NCBI RefSeq assembly: GCF_000972845.2 | Contig: NC_040022.1 | Coordinates: 6,168,979 to 6,232,978, forward strand | From: Larimichthys crocea | Lineage: Eukaryota; Chordata; Actinopteri; Sciaenidae | Direction: 5' to 3' | DNA: 64,000 bases | Part shown: positions 1-11,297 of the stretch, piece after piece | Layout of the letters: the number at the start of each line of letters is the position of its first letter | Position numbering within the stretch: the first letter of the stretch is position 1 | Program-made: the position numbers and the translations under genes | Notes under the pieces: model-generated | Databases searched by the model: none | Told to the model about the DNA's origin: nothing | The model's input: only the letters and a program-made list of their open reading frames with translations

Positions 1-1114
1 CTCTGGGTGGCCCCCCGGCATCCTCGAGCCAGCAGGGCTAGAGCCCGTCCACTTCCACCTCAATTGATCAAGCTGAAAATGAAGTGAATACGCCATTCAT
101 TAGCTGTGATAAGCTGCTAATCCTCGCTTACAGTATTTCACTCTAATTGTTGAGGTAAAACATGATAATTTGGGGGTCTGTAAACGTTATGTTGTTCTTT
201 TGTTCGTCAGTATTTTTACAATGTTTTTTTTTTCTTTTAATTATGCATGTCCCTCAAGACTGCCGTGTTCAAGTTCAAGTTATATCCTTCTCTCGACCCT
301 AAATCCCCACAGACATCATTAAAGCCTTGTGTAATTTAATGTGATTTAATCTGAACTTGACTCCTAGCCTGCAGGTGGAGCTGGGTTCAGAGAGCTGCCG
401 AGGTCAGTTACAGTACAAATTGGAGAAGTCTCCATTCACCTGCTGTAATTAAAAATAAGTCAAGAAATGAATGGACTTTTTCCAGCTAAATACACCAGTC
501 CCACTGGGATTTCTTGTTACCCCAGTCAAGATTTGTTCCCTTCCCGACTGAAGCTGAAATACAGCTCAGCTGAGCCTTTCCATCACAGTTAAATGTTCAG
601 TTTTACCTGCAGAGGCCTTTTCTTTTGTAATTTCCTTTGAGCAATGTCACCTCCTGCCCTGACAGAATTCACAGGGCTGCCATCTACAGGGTGAATGAAC
701 TCAGCTGCATTTCTTCCTGTTCTTTGTGTGAGTCAGACTTTACAACTATAACTATACAATGAAAACAAGTATGCAAGTATAAAGGGCAGCTTCTGTAATA
801 TTAGAGCTGCAATTACATTTCTTATTTCTTCTCTCTTCCTTACCTGTTTTATATTTTTAGCAATGTGTTTCCATTTGGGAAAATAAGACAAAAAACACTG
901 CTGCATCTGTATTTTCGCTATTTTTATATGAACAGCTCCTCTGTGTAATATCACTTACATAACTATCACATAACTGAAGTATTTTTTTTTTCATTTTAGT
1001 ATCTTTCATCATTTCTTTTCATTTTCTTTCAAAATCAGCTGTTTTCAGTAAACATGCTGTTCACAAGGTTTAATAATCCATACACTACTTGCACAGCAAC
1101 AGCCGACAGACAAA

Positions 1115-1235
1115 GTTAGCAACTAGGTAAGCAGGCTAAAGAGGCAGATATTCCCCAATGGAGATGATCAAGACCGAAGTCTAGGTAAGGAGTTAATATA
1201 TTTGGAGTTGGAGGTGGACAATACAAACACATTAG
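1115..1235 (+). repeat. Weak copy of interspersed repeat R1
   Basis: The segment containing 'aaagaggcagatattcccc' resembles 12410-12475, where 'agagacagatatttccctc' is followed by 'gtgaatattggactt'. Similarity is partial and by eye. The family also has minus-strand copies at 21.8 and 51.3 kb. Confidence 0.35.
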
Positions 1236-1334
1236 TTATCGCAACTGGATAGATTGCTGGCGGTATGCCAGTGTTGTGCATTGCAATTGAAACCAATGCG
1301 AAAAAAAACTGTAATTAACAGTTTATAATTAACA

Positions 1335-1480
1335 GCATTGTCACTTTGAATGACAGGTAGGTGCCATTACAAATGGCTTATTAAAGCACCCAGGCATCAT
1401 TCTGCCGTCGATATTTAGATTAACCCAGGAGGCGAAAGAAGCAGTACTTCCAACATGGTGGCTGCTGTGGATAATGGAGT
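1335..1480 (+). repeat. Partial copy of interspersed repeat R2
   Basis: This aligns by eye to 51785-51950. Both share the order: a reduced 'gtgacaggt' type start, 'gcaccca.gc.tcattc', a 'gat.tttaga' stretch, then a block ending in an 'aa.atgg.g' motif. Similarity stops near 1480 and may resume near 1995-2035 ('gtccattctttattctt', compared with 'accattctttatagtg' at 52013). That suggests an insertion or local divergence of about 500 bp within the copy. Confidence 0.6.
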
Positions 1481-4400
1481 GGATAGTGGATAATTGCTGA
1501 AGTCAAAGGTCAATGGTGAGGTCAGGAGGGAAGAAAGTGTTCAGGAGCCTCTGATGTCTTATGCTGTGTTATTTATTGACACTTGGCCAAGGAGAATTAG
1601 AGACACTTTCAAAGTACATCAGAAGTGCCTGAGTCGGTCTCACATTCTGCCAAAATACTTCACGGCCAGAATTAGTCAAAGAGAATGTCTTTACCCATGG
1701 AGGTGTTATTGTCAGCATATTCTAGTCTGGAGACACAGATGTCTGTTTACGCAGATTGGAACGTCAACAGCAAGCTATCTATTATGTCTAGGAAGGCAGC
1801 AATAGGTCTCTCTGACCCCGGCCACCACAGTGTTGAGATAGACTGGCACGTACTGTTCCCAACCAAAGCCGAACAACTAATACTGCTGAGGACCTCAAGG
1901 CCCACACGTGACCTCGTGTAACATAAGGATAGAAAATTCCATAACATCGGTGTCTAGTGCCACATATTTTTGGTCTTCAAAGCAGTGCTTTGGAAACCTA
2001 CAGGTGACGTCACTCATGACCTGTCCATTCTTTATTCTTCTCTCTTTATTGTTCTAAACCCAAATGGCTAAATACTTATTTATTACTGCTTTAGTACCTA
2101 ATGCAGGTTTTGACTGGTAGTTGCACAACACTGAAGCTTGATGACTTTAAAAGGCTTTTTCACAGTATTTCTAAGTTCATCAAGATGATTGTGTGCACAG
2201 CTTGAATCACAGCTTGAAATAACACATTTATTGCAGCGATCTCAGAACTTAACTCAGAACTTTAATCTCTATCTTTCTGTGAATGTGAAAATTAACCTTG
2301 CGCTGCTTGATAGCATTCACGTCAGACTTGGTTCCCGTTTTTGAAAGCGATCTGGAAAATGTTACAAGGTCTGACCTAGCCAGACTCCCATTGTGACTAT
2401 GAAATAAAAGTGATCAGGGCGTTCATTCAGACATGAGAAGGACATGTTAGATTAACCTGACGGAGTGCATGCCTGGCAGGCGTAATGAATAGCTCGTTCT
2501 GCCTTAATCAGCTTTATAAAACCAGATCAAACAGTTGATTTAAGCTTTTTACGTGAACTCACACCCTGCTTATCAGCACTGCAGCGTCCCGTGTCTCCGT
2601 CAGCTGAGTATATGTGCTTTGACGAACCCTCCTATAGGAAAGGTGCTAATGAGTGCAGTAGAAAATGTGTTTTAGTTTACCCGCAGTGCAACATGCTATC
2701 ACCAATGACAGCAACTCAAAGATGATACACAGGCCTGAGCAAAACTTCCACTGTTCACCACAAAGAAGCCATTTCTAGATTATTCTATCAACCATGAAAA
2801 CTATTACGTCTAATGCAGACTAAATGAGACTCTACGTTGAGACCATCAGTCTTTTGACTTAATCAGTGGCTACCCAGGGATTTATCTTTTTCTATTCATT
2901 TAAGAACCAGTGAGTATCCACCCTCCCCCAGTGTATTTTTTTCCCCCCAGCTGACAAATGTTACTGCAGTCAGAATAGAAAGCTCATATAGCAGAGACAA
3001 CCCATTGATTGCTTTGCCTGCCATCACTGTCCCATTAAATCAACCTAGAGTTTTGATGAATGGCAGCTTGCCGCAAGATGGCTGACACTGTTTATATTCC
3101 ATCCCCTCCACCCCCCTCCACCTTTCATCGAAGTGTCACGGCCTCACCTGTGCTTTTACAGACAAGGCCATCTTGTATTCTCATGAATCATCTGCTGTTG
3201 CCTTCCTCGGGCTGGACTCCTCTTTTTTCTTTTCTTTTTTTCTCAGGCCACGTTCTCTGAAACATTCTAGGTCACATTAACATGAACCTATGAATGTTTA
3301 ATTGTGGTTTATATTTACAGTCGCCTCTCTCATGGCCAGTTTACCACTATGTGTCTTTTGATCTGAGACAATGTGGTTGATGAAACTGTGCAGGAATATT
3401 TTATTGGAAATGTAAGCCATTGCATCGCAGCCACATAGTGCAGTGTAATTGTTTGTGACGCTTAGTTTGGCTATATCCTTAATTAATCAGTGATTTCCCT
3501 TATGTTTTAGAATTGCAAATTGGATATGTTGAGCCTTTGAGCTGTTCTTTACACCGACTGCATAGCTGGACTGAGAAACCCTCTTCATGGCTCCAAGCTA
3601 ATTATTCAGCCTATGGATCCAGGCTCTGGAAGGCTGCCTCTGACTCTCTTTGTAGGATGTGTATGTGTGTGTGTGCCAACATAGCATACAGTAGTTGTGA
3701 GAGGAAACAACTGTGCATGCATGCATTTGACATTTCTTCATCTCTGTTTTTTGCATTTTTCCTGGTTATGAATTATATATGCATGTGTTTTATTCTTTCA
3801 ACATCAAGTCCTGCTCTTGCTGTTTGAATACGGTGTTTTCCTCGTGCATGTGTATCATTTGCTGGCATATGTGTGCAGTTTCAGGTTTCTGTGTAAATTT
3901 TTTTTTGACAGTATGAAGGCTTTCTTTAAGCTAATGTGTGGGCTTTATGGCTTTATGGAGTTAAAAATGTCATTTTATCATGTATTCAAAGATGAGATCA
4001 CAGGGAGTTGTCAAGTATTTCCAGACATGCAGCCGAACAATGAAAAGAAGCTTGTGTTCAAGTCAAAATAACGTCAAACACGCATACTTAGTTGATACTG
4101 CAGCAAATTAGACCATCATCTCATTCTGTGTTGTTACAAAACGGTTTTATAATAATTTGGTTAGCGTGGTATACAAGTGTAAGGATGAATTAATTGTTAT
4201 GAAAGTGATTCTGCACATTGCGCTGCCGTACTGTAACAAAACTTAAAGACGGAGCTTAAGTCTGGGTCTGGATTTCTGATTTCCATTTCTGCAGAAACTG
4301 AGAGCAGCTTCAGCGAGTTCAATGAAGACACTCACATAATGAGTAAAAAAAAAATACTGTTCTTATCGTGCACAAAGAAAATGCTCTCCTCTGTTAATTG

Positions 4401-5639
4401 GCAGAAGAGAAGTCATGAATGCTAATGAGTAAAACCTTTATGAAACCATGCATTAGAGAACACTGAACAAGAGCACTTACGGTGAGTTGACCCTGAAGGT
4501 TTTTGTTTGCTTGTACTGATGAAGCTCATTTAACTTGACTGTGCTGGATGGAAATTGTTGATTGCCTGTTGTGATATTGGCAGACCAATGTCAGAACCTC
4601 ACCATTAAAGTTGTGAAAAATGATACAAAAAGTCGGTTTACTGACATAAGATGAGATCATCCTTGCATGAACTGCTCAAGAGTTTGTGTGGGTGTTTGAT
4701 GTGTTTATACAGAGCTGCTAAGGACGTGCTGCAAGATTGATGCACTCCTTTATTTAAGTTTTATAGACAATACAGAATATAAGTAATTGTAGTTAATATG
4801 TTTAAGAAGATTATTTTTCTTGGCCCGCGTTCCTCTTTGTAATCTGTCCTGTTTTTTTCTTTCTTCAAAATGTATTCAATTACTCTTTGGGTTTAGTTTT
4901 TTCTGTACGTGTCTTTAATAAAAACAGGAAATGCTTGGCAGTTACAGCCACATATATCATCCGTTTTTCTATTAATCAGATTCTCAAACAAAACATCGAA
5001 CAATATTATTATCAAACTGACACCATATGTTTAAGACATGTAAAAAAAAAAAAAAAAAAAGAAACAAACACGATCATCTTTCAACGCCCACTGGTGGACA
5101 AACTGTGTAATGGCAACACTGTTTCGGTCAGCTGATAATATCAATCTCTCTAATTTATTGATCAGGCACTAGTGAGAGACTATACAAAGCTATATTCCAA
5201 AATTTATCAATGTAATTTAAAATGAGTTCTCTTTCTGATTTTTCTGTAAGAATATAAAAATCATTTTTCTAATCTCTGGACTCCAAAATAAATCATTTCC
5301 CGGAAACTATGATGAAACATGTCTGCACCTTTTTAAAAATTAAATTAGAAAACTACTTTTGAAAATGAGAATCGATGACAAAATATGTTGCAATTTCCTT
5401 CACAGATAAAATCATGGTTACTGTATACATCAAAGATGGCAATGAGCCTCAAATACCAATAATTTGCAGAAATTATACACAGTTTGCCAACGAAAACCAG
5501 ACTAAACTGTCTTCTAAAAACTAATCTCAAAACAACAGTCAAGTTTAGTGTTTTAGGTTAAAGCTAAAACATTTTTCGACTAAAATGAAACTGCCAAAGT
5601 TAAAATGCTATAAATACTTAAATTAACCTGACTGTATAA

Positions 5640-6420
5640 GCCTCCACACACTTGTGTTCAACTTGTTACCGCATGAATTTCAAACCTGCATTACGGTAAT
5701 GAGTAGAAGACTAGTGGAGAGCCCTCGTCTCGCTGTTCTCTGCTCCACACAAACCCTCACATTCATGCAGGCAGCAGTCAGTCAGCAGCAGCAGACAAAC
5801 AGAGGGGGACGAAGGACGGCACAGAGAGAGAGAGAGAGAGAGAGACAGGCGCTCTCATCAGTGACGGGCTCCCCGGCTGCGTGGACAGAGCTGTGGCGCA
5901 GGAGGAGCAGAGGAGAGGTGCAACGGGAGGACAAGCTGCCTGGAAAAAAAAGCAGAGCAAAACAAAGGAGCAAAACGAGAGAGGGAGGGGGAGAAAACAA
6001 CGGAGAAGAGAGATCACTGAGAGGGGGAGAGAGAAGTCAGAGAGAGAGAGAGAGAGGACCAAGCTGGATGAAGCTGACAAGGACACAGAGGGAGGAAAGC
6101 GCGCAGAGAAGCCTTTCCTAACCGGAGGAGAGAAGTGAAGGGACTGCGTGCACAAAGTGGAAAAGAAGAGGAGGAAGAAGAAGAAGAGGAAGGAAAAGAG
6201 GGGAGCCCGACAGGAGGTCGAGCTTTGGGGGCTTAACTGACACGACAGTGAAGAGGAGGAGGAGGAGCGTGAGGGCAAGTTGATGGATTTGATTTGGGCA
6301 GAGTATTTTTAGAAGGAGGAGCGGAGACACGAGAGGAATATTGAGAGATGCTGTGTTTGGAGAAAAAAAAAAAACTAGAGGAAAAGAAGGAGAAGAGAGG
6401 GAGAGCTGCTGAGATCAGAG
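5640..6420 (+). promoter_or_regulatory. asic2: Putative asic2 promoter and purine-rich 5' leader
   Basis: The region upstream of the asic2 exon changes composition sharply. From about 5800 to 6420 the plus strand is dominated by A and G, with (AG)n runs at 5823-5845 and 6039-6057 and many gagga or aagaag units. CpG dinucleotides are more frequent than in the flanking DNA (for example in 5808-5890). I see no clear TATA box, so a dispersed start site is plausible. A start site near 5.75-6.2 kb and a long leader are inferred from position and composition only. GA-rich leaders and promoters are common in neuronal genes of fish. Confidence 0.4.
5823..5845. repeat. (AG)n microsatellite
   Basis: Uninterrupted AG dinucleotide run of about 23 bases inside the purine-rich block upstream of asic2. 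A second run lies at about 6039-6057. Confidence 0.95.
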
Positions 6421-6470
6421 TGTGACAGAACAGATTATCTCTGGTTGTGTTTCCCCACAGGAAAACCGGC

Positions 6471-6512
6471 ATGAGTCTGTGTCCGCGTACGCGCATGGAT
6501 GCCTCCATGTGA
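6471..6512 (+). other. Upstream ORF, 13 codons
   Basis: ATG at 6471 is followed by 13 codons and TGA at 6510-6512. It lies just after 'tttccccacag' (6450-6460), which resembles a splice acceptor. If this DNA is in the mature leader it would be one of several upstream ORFs before the asic2 start. Function unknown. Confidence 0.4.
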
Positions 6513-6578
6513 AAGTGTGTTGTAGCATCTCTAGTTTCTCACTGTGGCTGTGGTGCTGAGGAGCAGGTCCGCTACAAG

Positions 6579-6656
6579 ATGAAGCTACCCCCGCAGGACC
6601 TGATGACACTGGTTAGAAGAACCAAGTGGGGGGAGAGACGGGGAGCAGACCAGTGA
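6579..6656 (+). other. Upstream ORF, 25 codons
   Basis: ATG at 6579 has a favourable context (A at -3) and reads 25 codons to TGA at 6654. The peptide begins MKLPPQDLMTLVRR and is basic in its second half. I do not recognise it. It matters only if the segment is in the mature mRNA, where it could limit translation of the channel ORF. Confidence 0.4.
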
Positions 6657-6783
6657 CATCCAGGGGAAAGTGAGACCACAAAGTGAGGACAGAAAACAAA
6701 TGGGCACGGGAGGACTTCTGTGAATTAAATTAAAGCTTGTACTTAATAGTGACAAGGAACTGATTGCCGCCTCTGGCTGCTGA

Positions 6784-7140
6784 ATGCCTCTGCAAGTCAG
6801 TGAAGCCAAAAAAACACACACACGTAACTCGGAGGAAGAGAAACCACAGCGCTGGAACAAGGCAAGCTCTGCTCTAACAGACTGCAGCACACCAACCAAC
6901 TCCCTCTGCTGTCGTCTCATTATTTTAATTACCTTCCCTTCTTTCATTTGTTTTTTGTCCTTTCTGCTTAGCCCATGGTATTTTGTATTCTACCCTCCTC
7001 TCTCCCTCTCTCTCCCCCTCCCTCTTCCCCTTGCGTTTGCTCTCTGTGTCTCATCCTCTCTTGTTCACTGTCACACTAACTGCGGTGGATGCTGGAGTCA
7101 CTCATGTAGAAGCCACCTTGCTTGGAGCGCATTTGCTTAG
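6784..7140 (+). other. Upstream ORF, 118 codons
   Basis: An ATG-initiated ORF of 118 codons begins MPLQVSEAKKTHTRN. Its second half encodes a low-complexity Ser/Leu/Pro stretch because it crosses the pyrimidine-rich block at 6990-7070. It is probably not a real protein. A long ORF of this size in a leader would strongly inhibit downstream initiation, so it is indirect evidence that this part is spliced out or lies upstream of the start site actually used. Confidence 0.3.
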
Positions 7141-7199
7141 CAGATTTTTTCTTTCTTCTTCCCCTGCTTGGATGAGTTGGATGATTGGAGCACTCTCAG
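6990..7199 (+). promoter_or_regulatory. asic2: Pyrimidine-rich tracts and candidate splice acceptor before the coding exon
   Basis: The plus strand at 6990-7035 is almost pure C/T. A second tract at 7145-7166 is followed by 'cactctcag' with AG at 7198-7199. This arrangement could be a 3' splice site joining an upstream noncoding exon to the asic2 coding exon. That would remove the long upstream ORF at 6784-7140. The alternative is that these tracts are simply core-promoter or leader sequence. Transcript data would decide. Confidence 0.3.
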
Positions 7200-7478
7200 A
7201 TCCAGAGAGCAGGAGAGATGACCAACAAGTAGCTGCTGCTGAAGGCGTCAGAGACGACTTCAAAACACAAATATTGCGCCAAGGGTTACTTCTGCGTGTG
7301 CACGCGGCATATTTACAGTTAAAACCGCATGGGTCATTAATATTTGTAAGGTCAAACACATATCCAGGTGTGGACTACAGTAGTGGATTTATCCTGGAGC
7401 TACATGTGGGCCCCAGCCCCTGAGGCCTGGCTGGGAAATGAAGCCTTTCCCGCGGCTGTAGGAGCACTGTGGGCAGCT

Positions 7479-8096
7479 ATGGCCCTGGAGGGACGATGTC
7501 TCCGGCGGGGATCCCCGGCCATGATCAGAAAAGGTCGTCAGCGGCGTCGTACAAAGCCAACTCTGGCACGGGTCACTTCCACTCTGCTGTCAAGGACACG
7601 CCTGCACGGCCTGAGGCATGTTTGCATCCCTGGTGGCTCTGTGGGCCGCAGGGCCTTCTGGTTACTGGCCTTCTGCACCTCCTTGGGGCTGCTTTTATCT
7701 TGGTCCTCCAACCGCCTGCTCCACTGGCTTTCCTTCCCCACATACACACGGGTCCACGCAGAGTGGGCCAAAGAACTGGCCTTCCCCGCAGTCACTATTT
7801 GTAACAACAACCCTATTCGCCTTTACAAGCTCACCAAGAGCGACCTGTATTTCGCTGGCCATTGGCTTGGCCTGCTGCTGGCCAACCGGACAGTGAGGCC
7901 AATGGTTCTGGACTTGCTTCAAGAGGACCGTCAGGCCTGGTTCACGAAGCTGTCAGACTTCAGGCTCTTTCTGCCACCCAGAAACTTTGAGGGAACCAAC
8001 CTGGAGTTTATGGATAGACTGAGCCACCAACTGGATGACATGCTCCTCTCATGCAAATACAGAGGAGAGCCATGTGGCGCGCACAACTTCTCTTCT
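7479..8096 (+). CDS. asic2: Acid-sensing ion channel 2, ASIC2b-type first coding exon (partial)
   Basis: ASIC2 is a DEG/ENaC-family subunit that assembles into trimeric proton-gated sodium channels in the neuronal plasma membrane; the ASIC2b form mainly modulates other ASIC subunits. Counting from ATG 7479, the exon encodes 206 residues: a basic N-terminus (KGRQRRRTK near 18-26), the conserved His-Gly motif in LHGLRH (His43-Gly44), TM1 about 58-81 (FCTSLGLLLSWSSNRLL), the post-TM1 motif FPAVTICN (102-109), and an extracellular part with LADF-type/LFLPPR, DMLLSCKYRG and HNFSS. Cys192 and Cys199 have the spacing of a known ASIC disulfide; N136 (NRT) and N203 (NFS) are possible glycosylation sites. 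The sequence matches ASIC2b rather than ASIC2a before the shared exon 2. The frame stays open upstream to a stop at 7347, with another ATG at 7404 (231 residues, closer to the mammalian length). 7479 is preferred because it has G at -3 and +4; 7521 is also possible. The exon ends in phase 0 at 8096. Later exons are outside the window. Confidence 0.93.
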
Positions 8097-8102
8097 GTAA
8101 GT
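8097..8102 (+). other. asic2: Splice donor of asic2 intron 1
   Basis: The sequence reads tcttct then gtaagt, a consensus donor. It falls exactly after the HNFSS codons, where ASIC2 first exons join the shared exon 2. The junction is in phase 0. If unspliced, the frame adds 29 residues rich in serine and stops at 8184-8186. Confidence 0.93.
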
Positions 8103-8252
8103 TCATCTTCCTCTGTTGTTGCTCTCTCTTTGTTATCTATATCTAAACAGCTACGGCAGTTTAAAAGTTGCAAATACATTGCATAATGCTGACAACATAT
8201 TCATTTATTGGTATTTATTGGGTATTTTCTTGTGACCTACCCGCTTTGATGG

Positions 8253-8340
8253 GTGTTATAAGGCTGAAAAACACAGTTTACAAGCTGTTGTAACTTGTGT
8301 TATAAGGCTGAAAAACACAGTTTACAAGCTGTTGTAACTT
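8253..8340. repeat. Perfect 44-bp tandem duplication
   Basis: Copies 8253-8296 and 8297-8340 are identical over all 44 bases (unit starts gtgttataaggctg and ends gttgtaactt). It lies about 156 bases after the exon 1 donor. Perfect identity implies a recent event, a polymorphism, or an assembly artefact. Confidence 0.97.
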
Positions 8341-11297
8341 CTTGTTACCAAAAAAAAAAGATTAGCAAATGTATTACTGCCAGGGAAATGATTAAATCTC
8401 CGCCAGAGCTCTTTTTAAATGAATTACAATAACAAAGATAGCAAATGCGTTCAAATCATTTGCATGACTGTGTGAAAAATGGCAGTAGCCATGGTCTCAT
8501 AATAACATGGATGAAATGGGTTACATATGAGCTGATGGCTAAGCATAACTACAAACCCTCCGCCTCTCTAGAGGACTTTACTCTGTGTCTGATCATCCTC
8601 ATATCTGTCTTTTTTTCTGTGGGGGTGATTGTGGGTTTGAGGGATTTGTGTACCCACTCTTCTGGATCGCCTGAACCATGGCAGATGTTTTCTCTATGGT
8701 AATACAGATGCTCAAAATGTCTTTTAAACTTTTTTTTCCCCTTTTTTTTGTCGTCTCATTTATGTTCTTTCTTCTTTGATTTGTGTGCTCTATGGCACTG
8801 TAGCCTCAGAGTCAGTAACAGACAGACAGATAAATGGCAGATAAATACCTCTGTGCAAAGGTCGTAAGAGCTGTGTGTGCTGCCTTTTCTTCTCACACTT
8901 TTACCCTACTTTTTTCAATAATGGCCATTCACTGCGTTTGCATTGTTAGCTCTTGTCTTCATTGTTAGTGGCATGGTCCGTCTTTCTCACAATTACCCGA
9001 GATTGCCGAGAGAGAAAGATTATATTGGGTTTTTAAATTAGCCAGAACTGACATATATTTAATACCCTGCCTTTATTTATGTCTGGCTGGCGGGGTCTTT
9101 ATGTGGCATTATGAAAGACGCCTGGTCCATAGAGAAGATAGTCAAGCATATTTTTTTTTTCAATCTCTGGCATTGAAAGCATTAAAAACAGCACAGCTCG
9201 CCATTTGTCCTCTGCTGTTCTCTGTTTGCCTGTTTTCTTCATGACATTGAGTCGCATTAGTTTTCTAATGTATCTAACCTCTTGAATCTCATGGAGTAGT
9301 CTGCCCATTGTTGAAAACACAGACAGGTTATCTTGTATTTGGAGGCAATACAATGCAGCACTCAACCAACATTATATAAAGATCTCATGCTTTTGTATTT
9401 CACTAGTCTTATACAAGCTCATGGTCAGTAGTTGTTGCCTGTTCTTATTATGATCAGACTGTATGGTTTTTATTTAGTGTTCCAGCTCGGTTGAGTGTTG
9501 CTGCTCTTTGTGTCCACTTTGTTGAGTCTCTTTTCCTTCTGTCACAACCAGGACAAGCCCACTTCCATGCAAATAAAGTATCTGAACTATGCCTTCAACA
9601 TTGTATCCATTAGAGAGAGTTCAGTGCAGCGTTGGAAACATAGGGTTGTTTATAGGTTTGTTTTGTTACCTCAATGTTTGCAGGTCTGTTTTTATGTCAG
9701 GCTAATAAATTCAAGATTGTGGATTCGCAATGACTAATACCACAGTTAGCTGTTTGTGGATTTGAGTGTAGTAGCACTTTGCCCAAAGCTGAAGGGTTTT
9801 CTGGCATATTTTTTTCGAGCATTTTGTAAGAATCAAGCTGCCTGATAGTAGAGGTAAAATTGTTCTCTTAGAGCTGCAACTGTGCAAACTTTAAAGAACC
9901 ATCTGTACACTCTGAAATATCAATAAATCTAAAAGTGGTGAGACCATGAAGGACAATATTGCTGCAGCAGCCCTGCTACAAACACAAACAACGCTGCACA
10001 TGCTCTCTTATTTCGATCCCAAGCTCCCTTAGAGCAGTACTATTTATAATAACATATAAACTTCAAGTGCGTTTCTTTGGTTTCTGAATATTTTGGTTGT
10101 TACGTGGACAGTGTGTTGGATATTGTCAGCTTTATTTTTGCAGATGGGAGTCACATCGATGCCCCAGTTCTGCTTCCTCATCTTGTTCTACCTCATAGGG
10201 GGCCTTGTGCCGTTAACAGGCCCTCGGTGGCTTTGCTAATCTCATTAGCCTGCTGCTGCAAGTCAGCAAAGACTCCCCGAGGCCTATTCATTATCACTAC
10301 ATTTAGAGCACTGTCACTCCAAGACCAAAAAAGGATGCAACAACCAGATTAAACAGGGGATAGGGAACACACACATAGATTTCTGAGTGAATAAAGAGTC
10401 CTTGTCTTATGTGTGTGTATGATTTCATACATCTGCATGCATGATTGTCTTGTAGAACAAGTGAGAAATCCAGAGTTGATAGAGGTTGGGTATTACAGGC
10501 TTTAGAGTACAGAGGATGCTTTGAACTGCCAAGCAGCGGGTGGTTTGGATGGAAGAAAGGTGCAGCCAGAGGAGGGGAGTGAGAGAAGTTATAGAGGGAA
10601 AGCATCTGGTTGGGAATACAAATGCATCCCATAATTCTGGCCAACCTCTTGTAGCAGCAGGGTTTCATGTGCTGAATCTCCGTGTCACAGTGAACGGGAA
10701 CCAGTAGAAGCCTGGCTAATCAATAAATCTATTAGCTTCGTGCTGTAGTTTATGGTGGTCTATTTTCCTCCCACATTTTCAGACTGACACTGATATACTC
10801 TCAGTCAGCCCACAGATAGTCACAAGTTCACAGCAGGGGATAACATAGCTGGAATAAACCCTTCCAACCATCACCAATAAATTGTAAGCGATACCTTATC
10901 AAACCACAGTTAGGTAATCTTCACTCTGTGAAACAGATACAGATCTCCATCTTTCCCAAGTGCTGTGCAGGACTAGATAACTGCGCCTGCAACGCCAAAT
11001 TAAACAGTACTCAGAGTTGGAGAGCAGAGCCATTCACACTGGAGTCAGGGTATATCTATAAAAAAAAAGGTGAACCTCTTTGCTCGGCCACTGTAATGAA
11101 TCAACTCTATCTCCAGAGAAATCTCATAACTGCAGAGCCAGAGCATTGCTGGACTCCAGTCCTAAAGTGTTTGGCTACAGCAGGTTTGATCATGTGTGTT
11201 TTTGAATCGTGAACTATGTGAGGATGATACTGTGTGTCCGATTTAGTGTTATCAATTCTTGGGGTTTATAATAAAGCTGCTGCATGGGGTAACTTTG
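8341..11297. other. asic2 intron 1, no feature seen
   Basis: AT-rich intronic DNA with short homopolymers. No exon-like ORF with flanking splice sites, RNA gene or recognisable transposon was found. Confidence 0.5.

Larger units (their letters stand above)
1..5640. other. Upstream noncoding DNA
   Basis: No convincing exon, RNA gene or complete mobile element is visible. ORFs here are short, unrelated to families I recognise, and often depend on non-ATG starts. Old repeat pieces lie at about 1.1-1.5 kb. There is a poly-A run at about 5041-5060. Patches such as 60-160 and 2440-2540 carry homeodomain-type TAAT cores and could be conserved noncoding elements, but conservation cannot be tested here. 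In mammals the ASIC2b first exon lies inside the long first intron of the ASIC2a transcript, so this stretch may itself be intronic to a longer asic2 transcript. That is inference. Confidence 0.5.

Noticed and set aside
5778..6278. 166-codon minus-strand ORF rich in Ser, Leu and Phe
   Set aside because: It is the complement of the purine-rich block. The low-complexity peptide follows from composition, and no family or start context supports it.
7368..7403. Extending asic2 to the frame's first codon at 7368
   Set aside because: The codon there is GTG, not ATG. Nuclear genes rarely start that way, and ATGs lie downstream.
8253..8340. CRISPR-like array
   Set aside because: Only two directly adjacent units without spacers, in a vertebrate intron.
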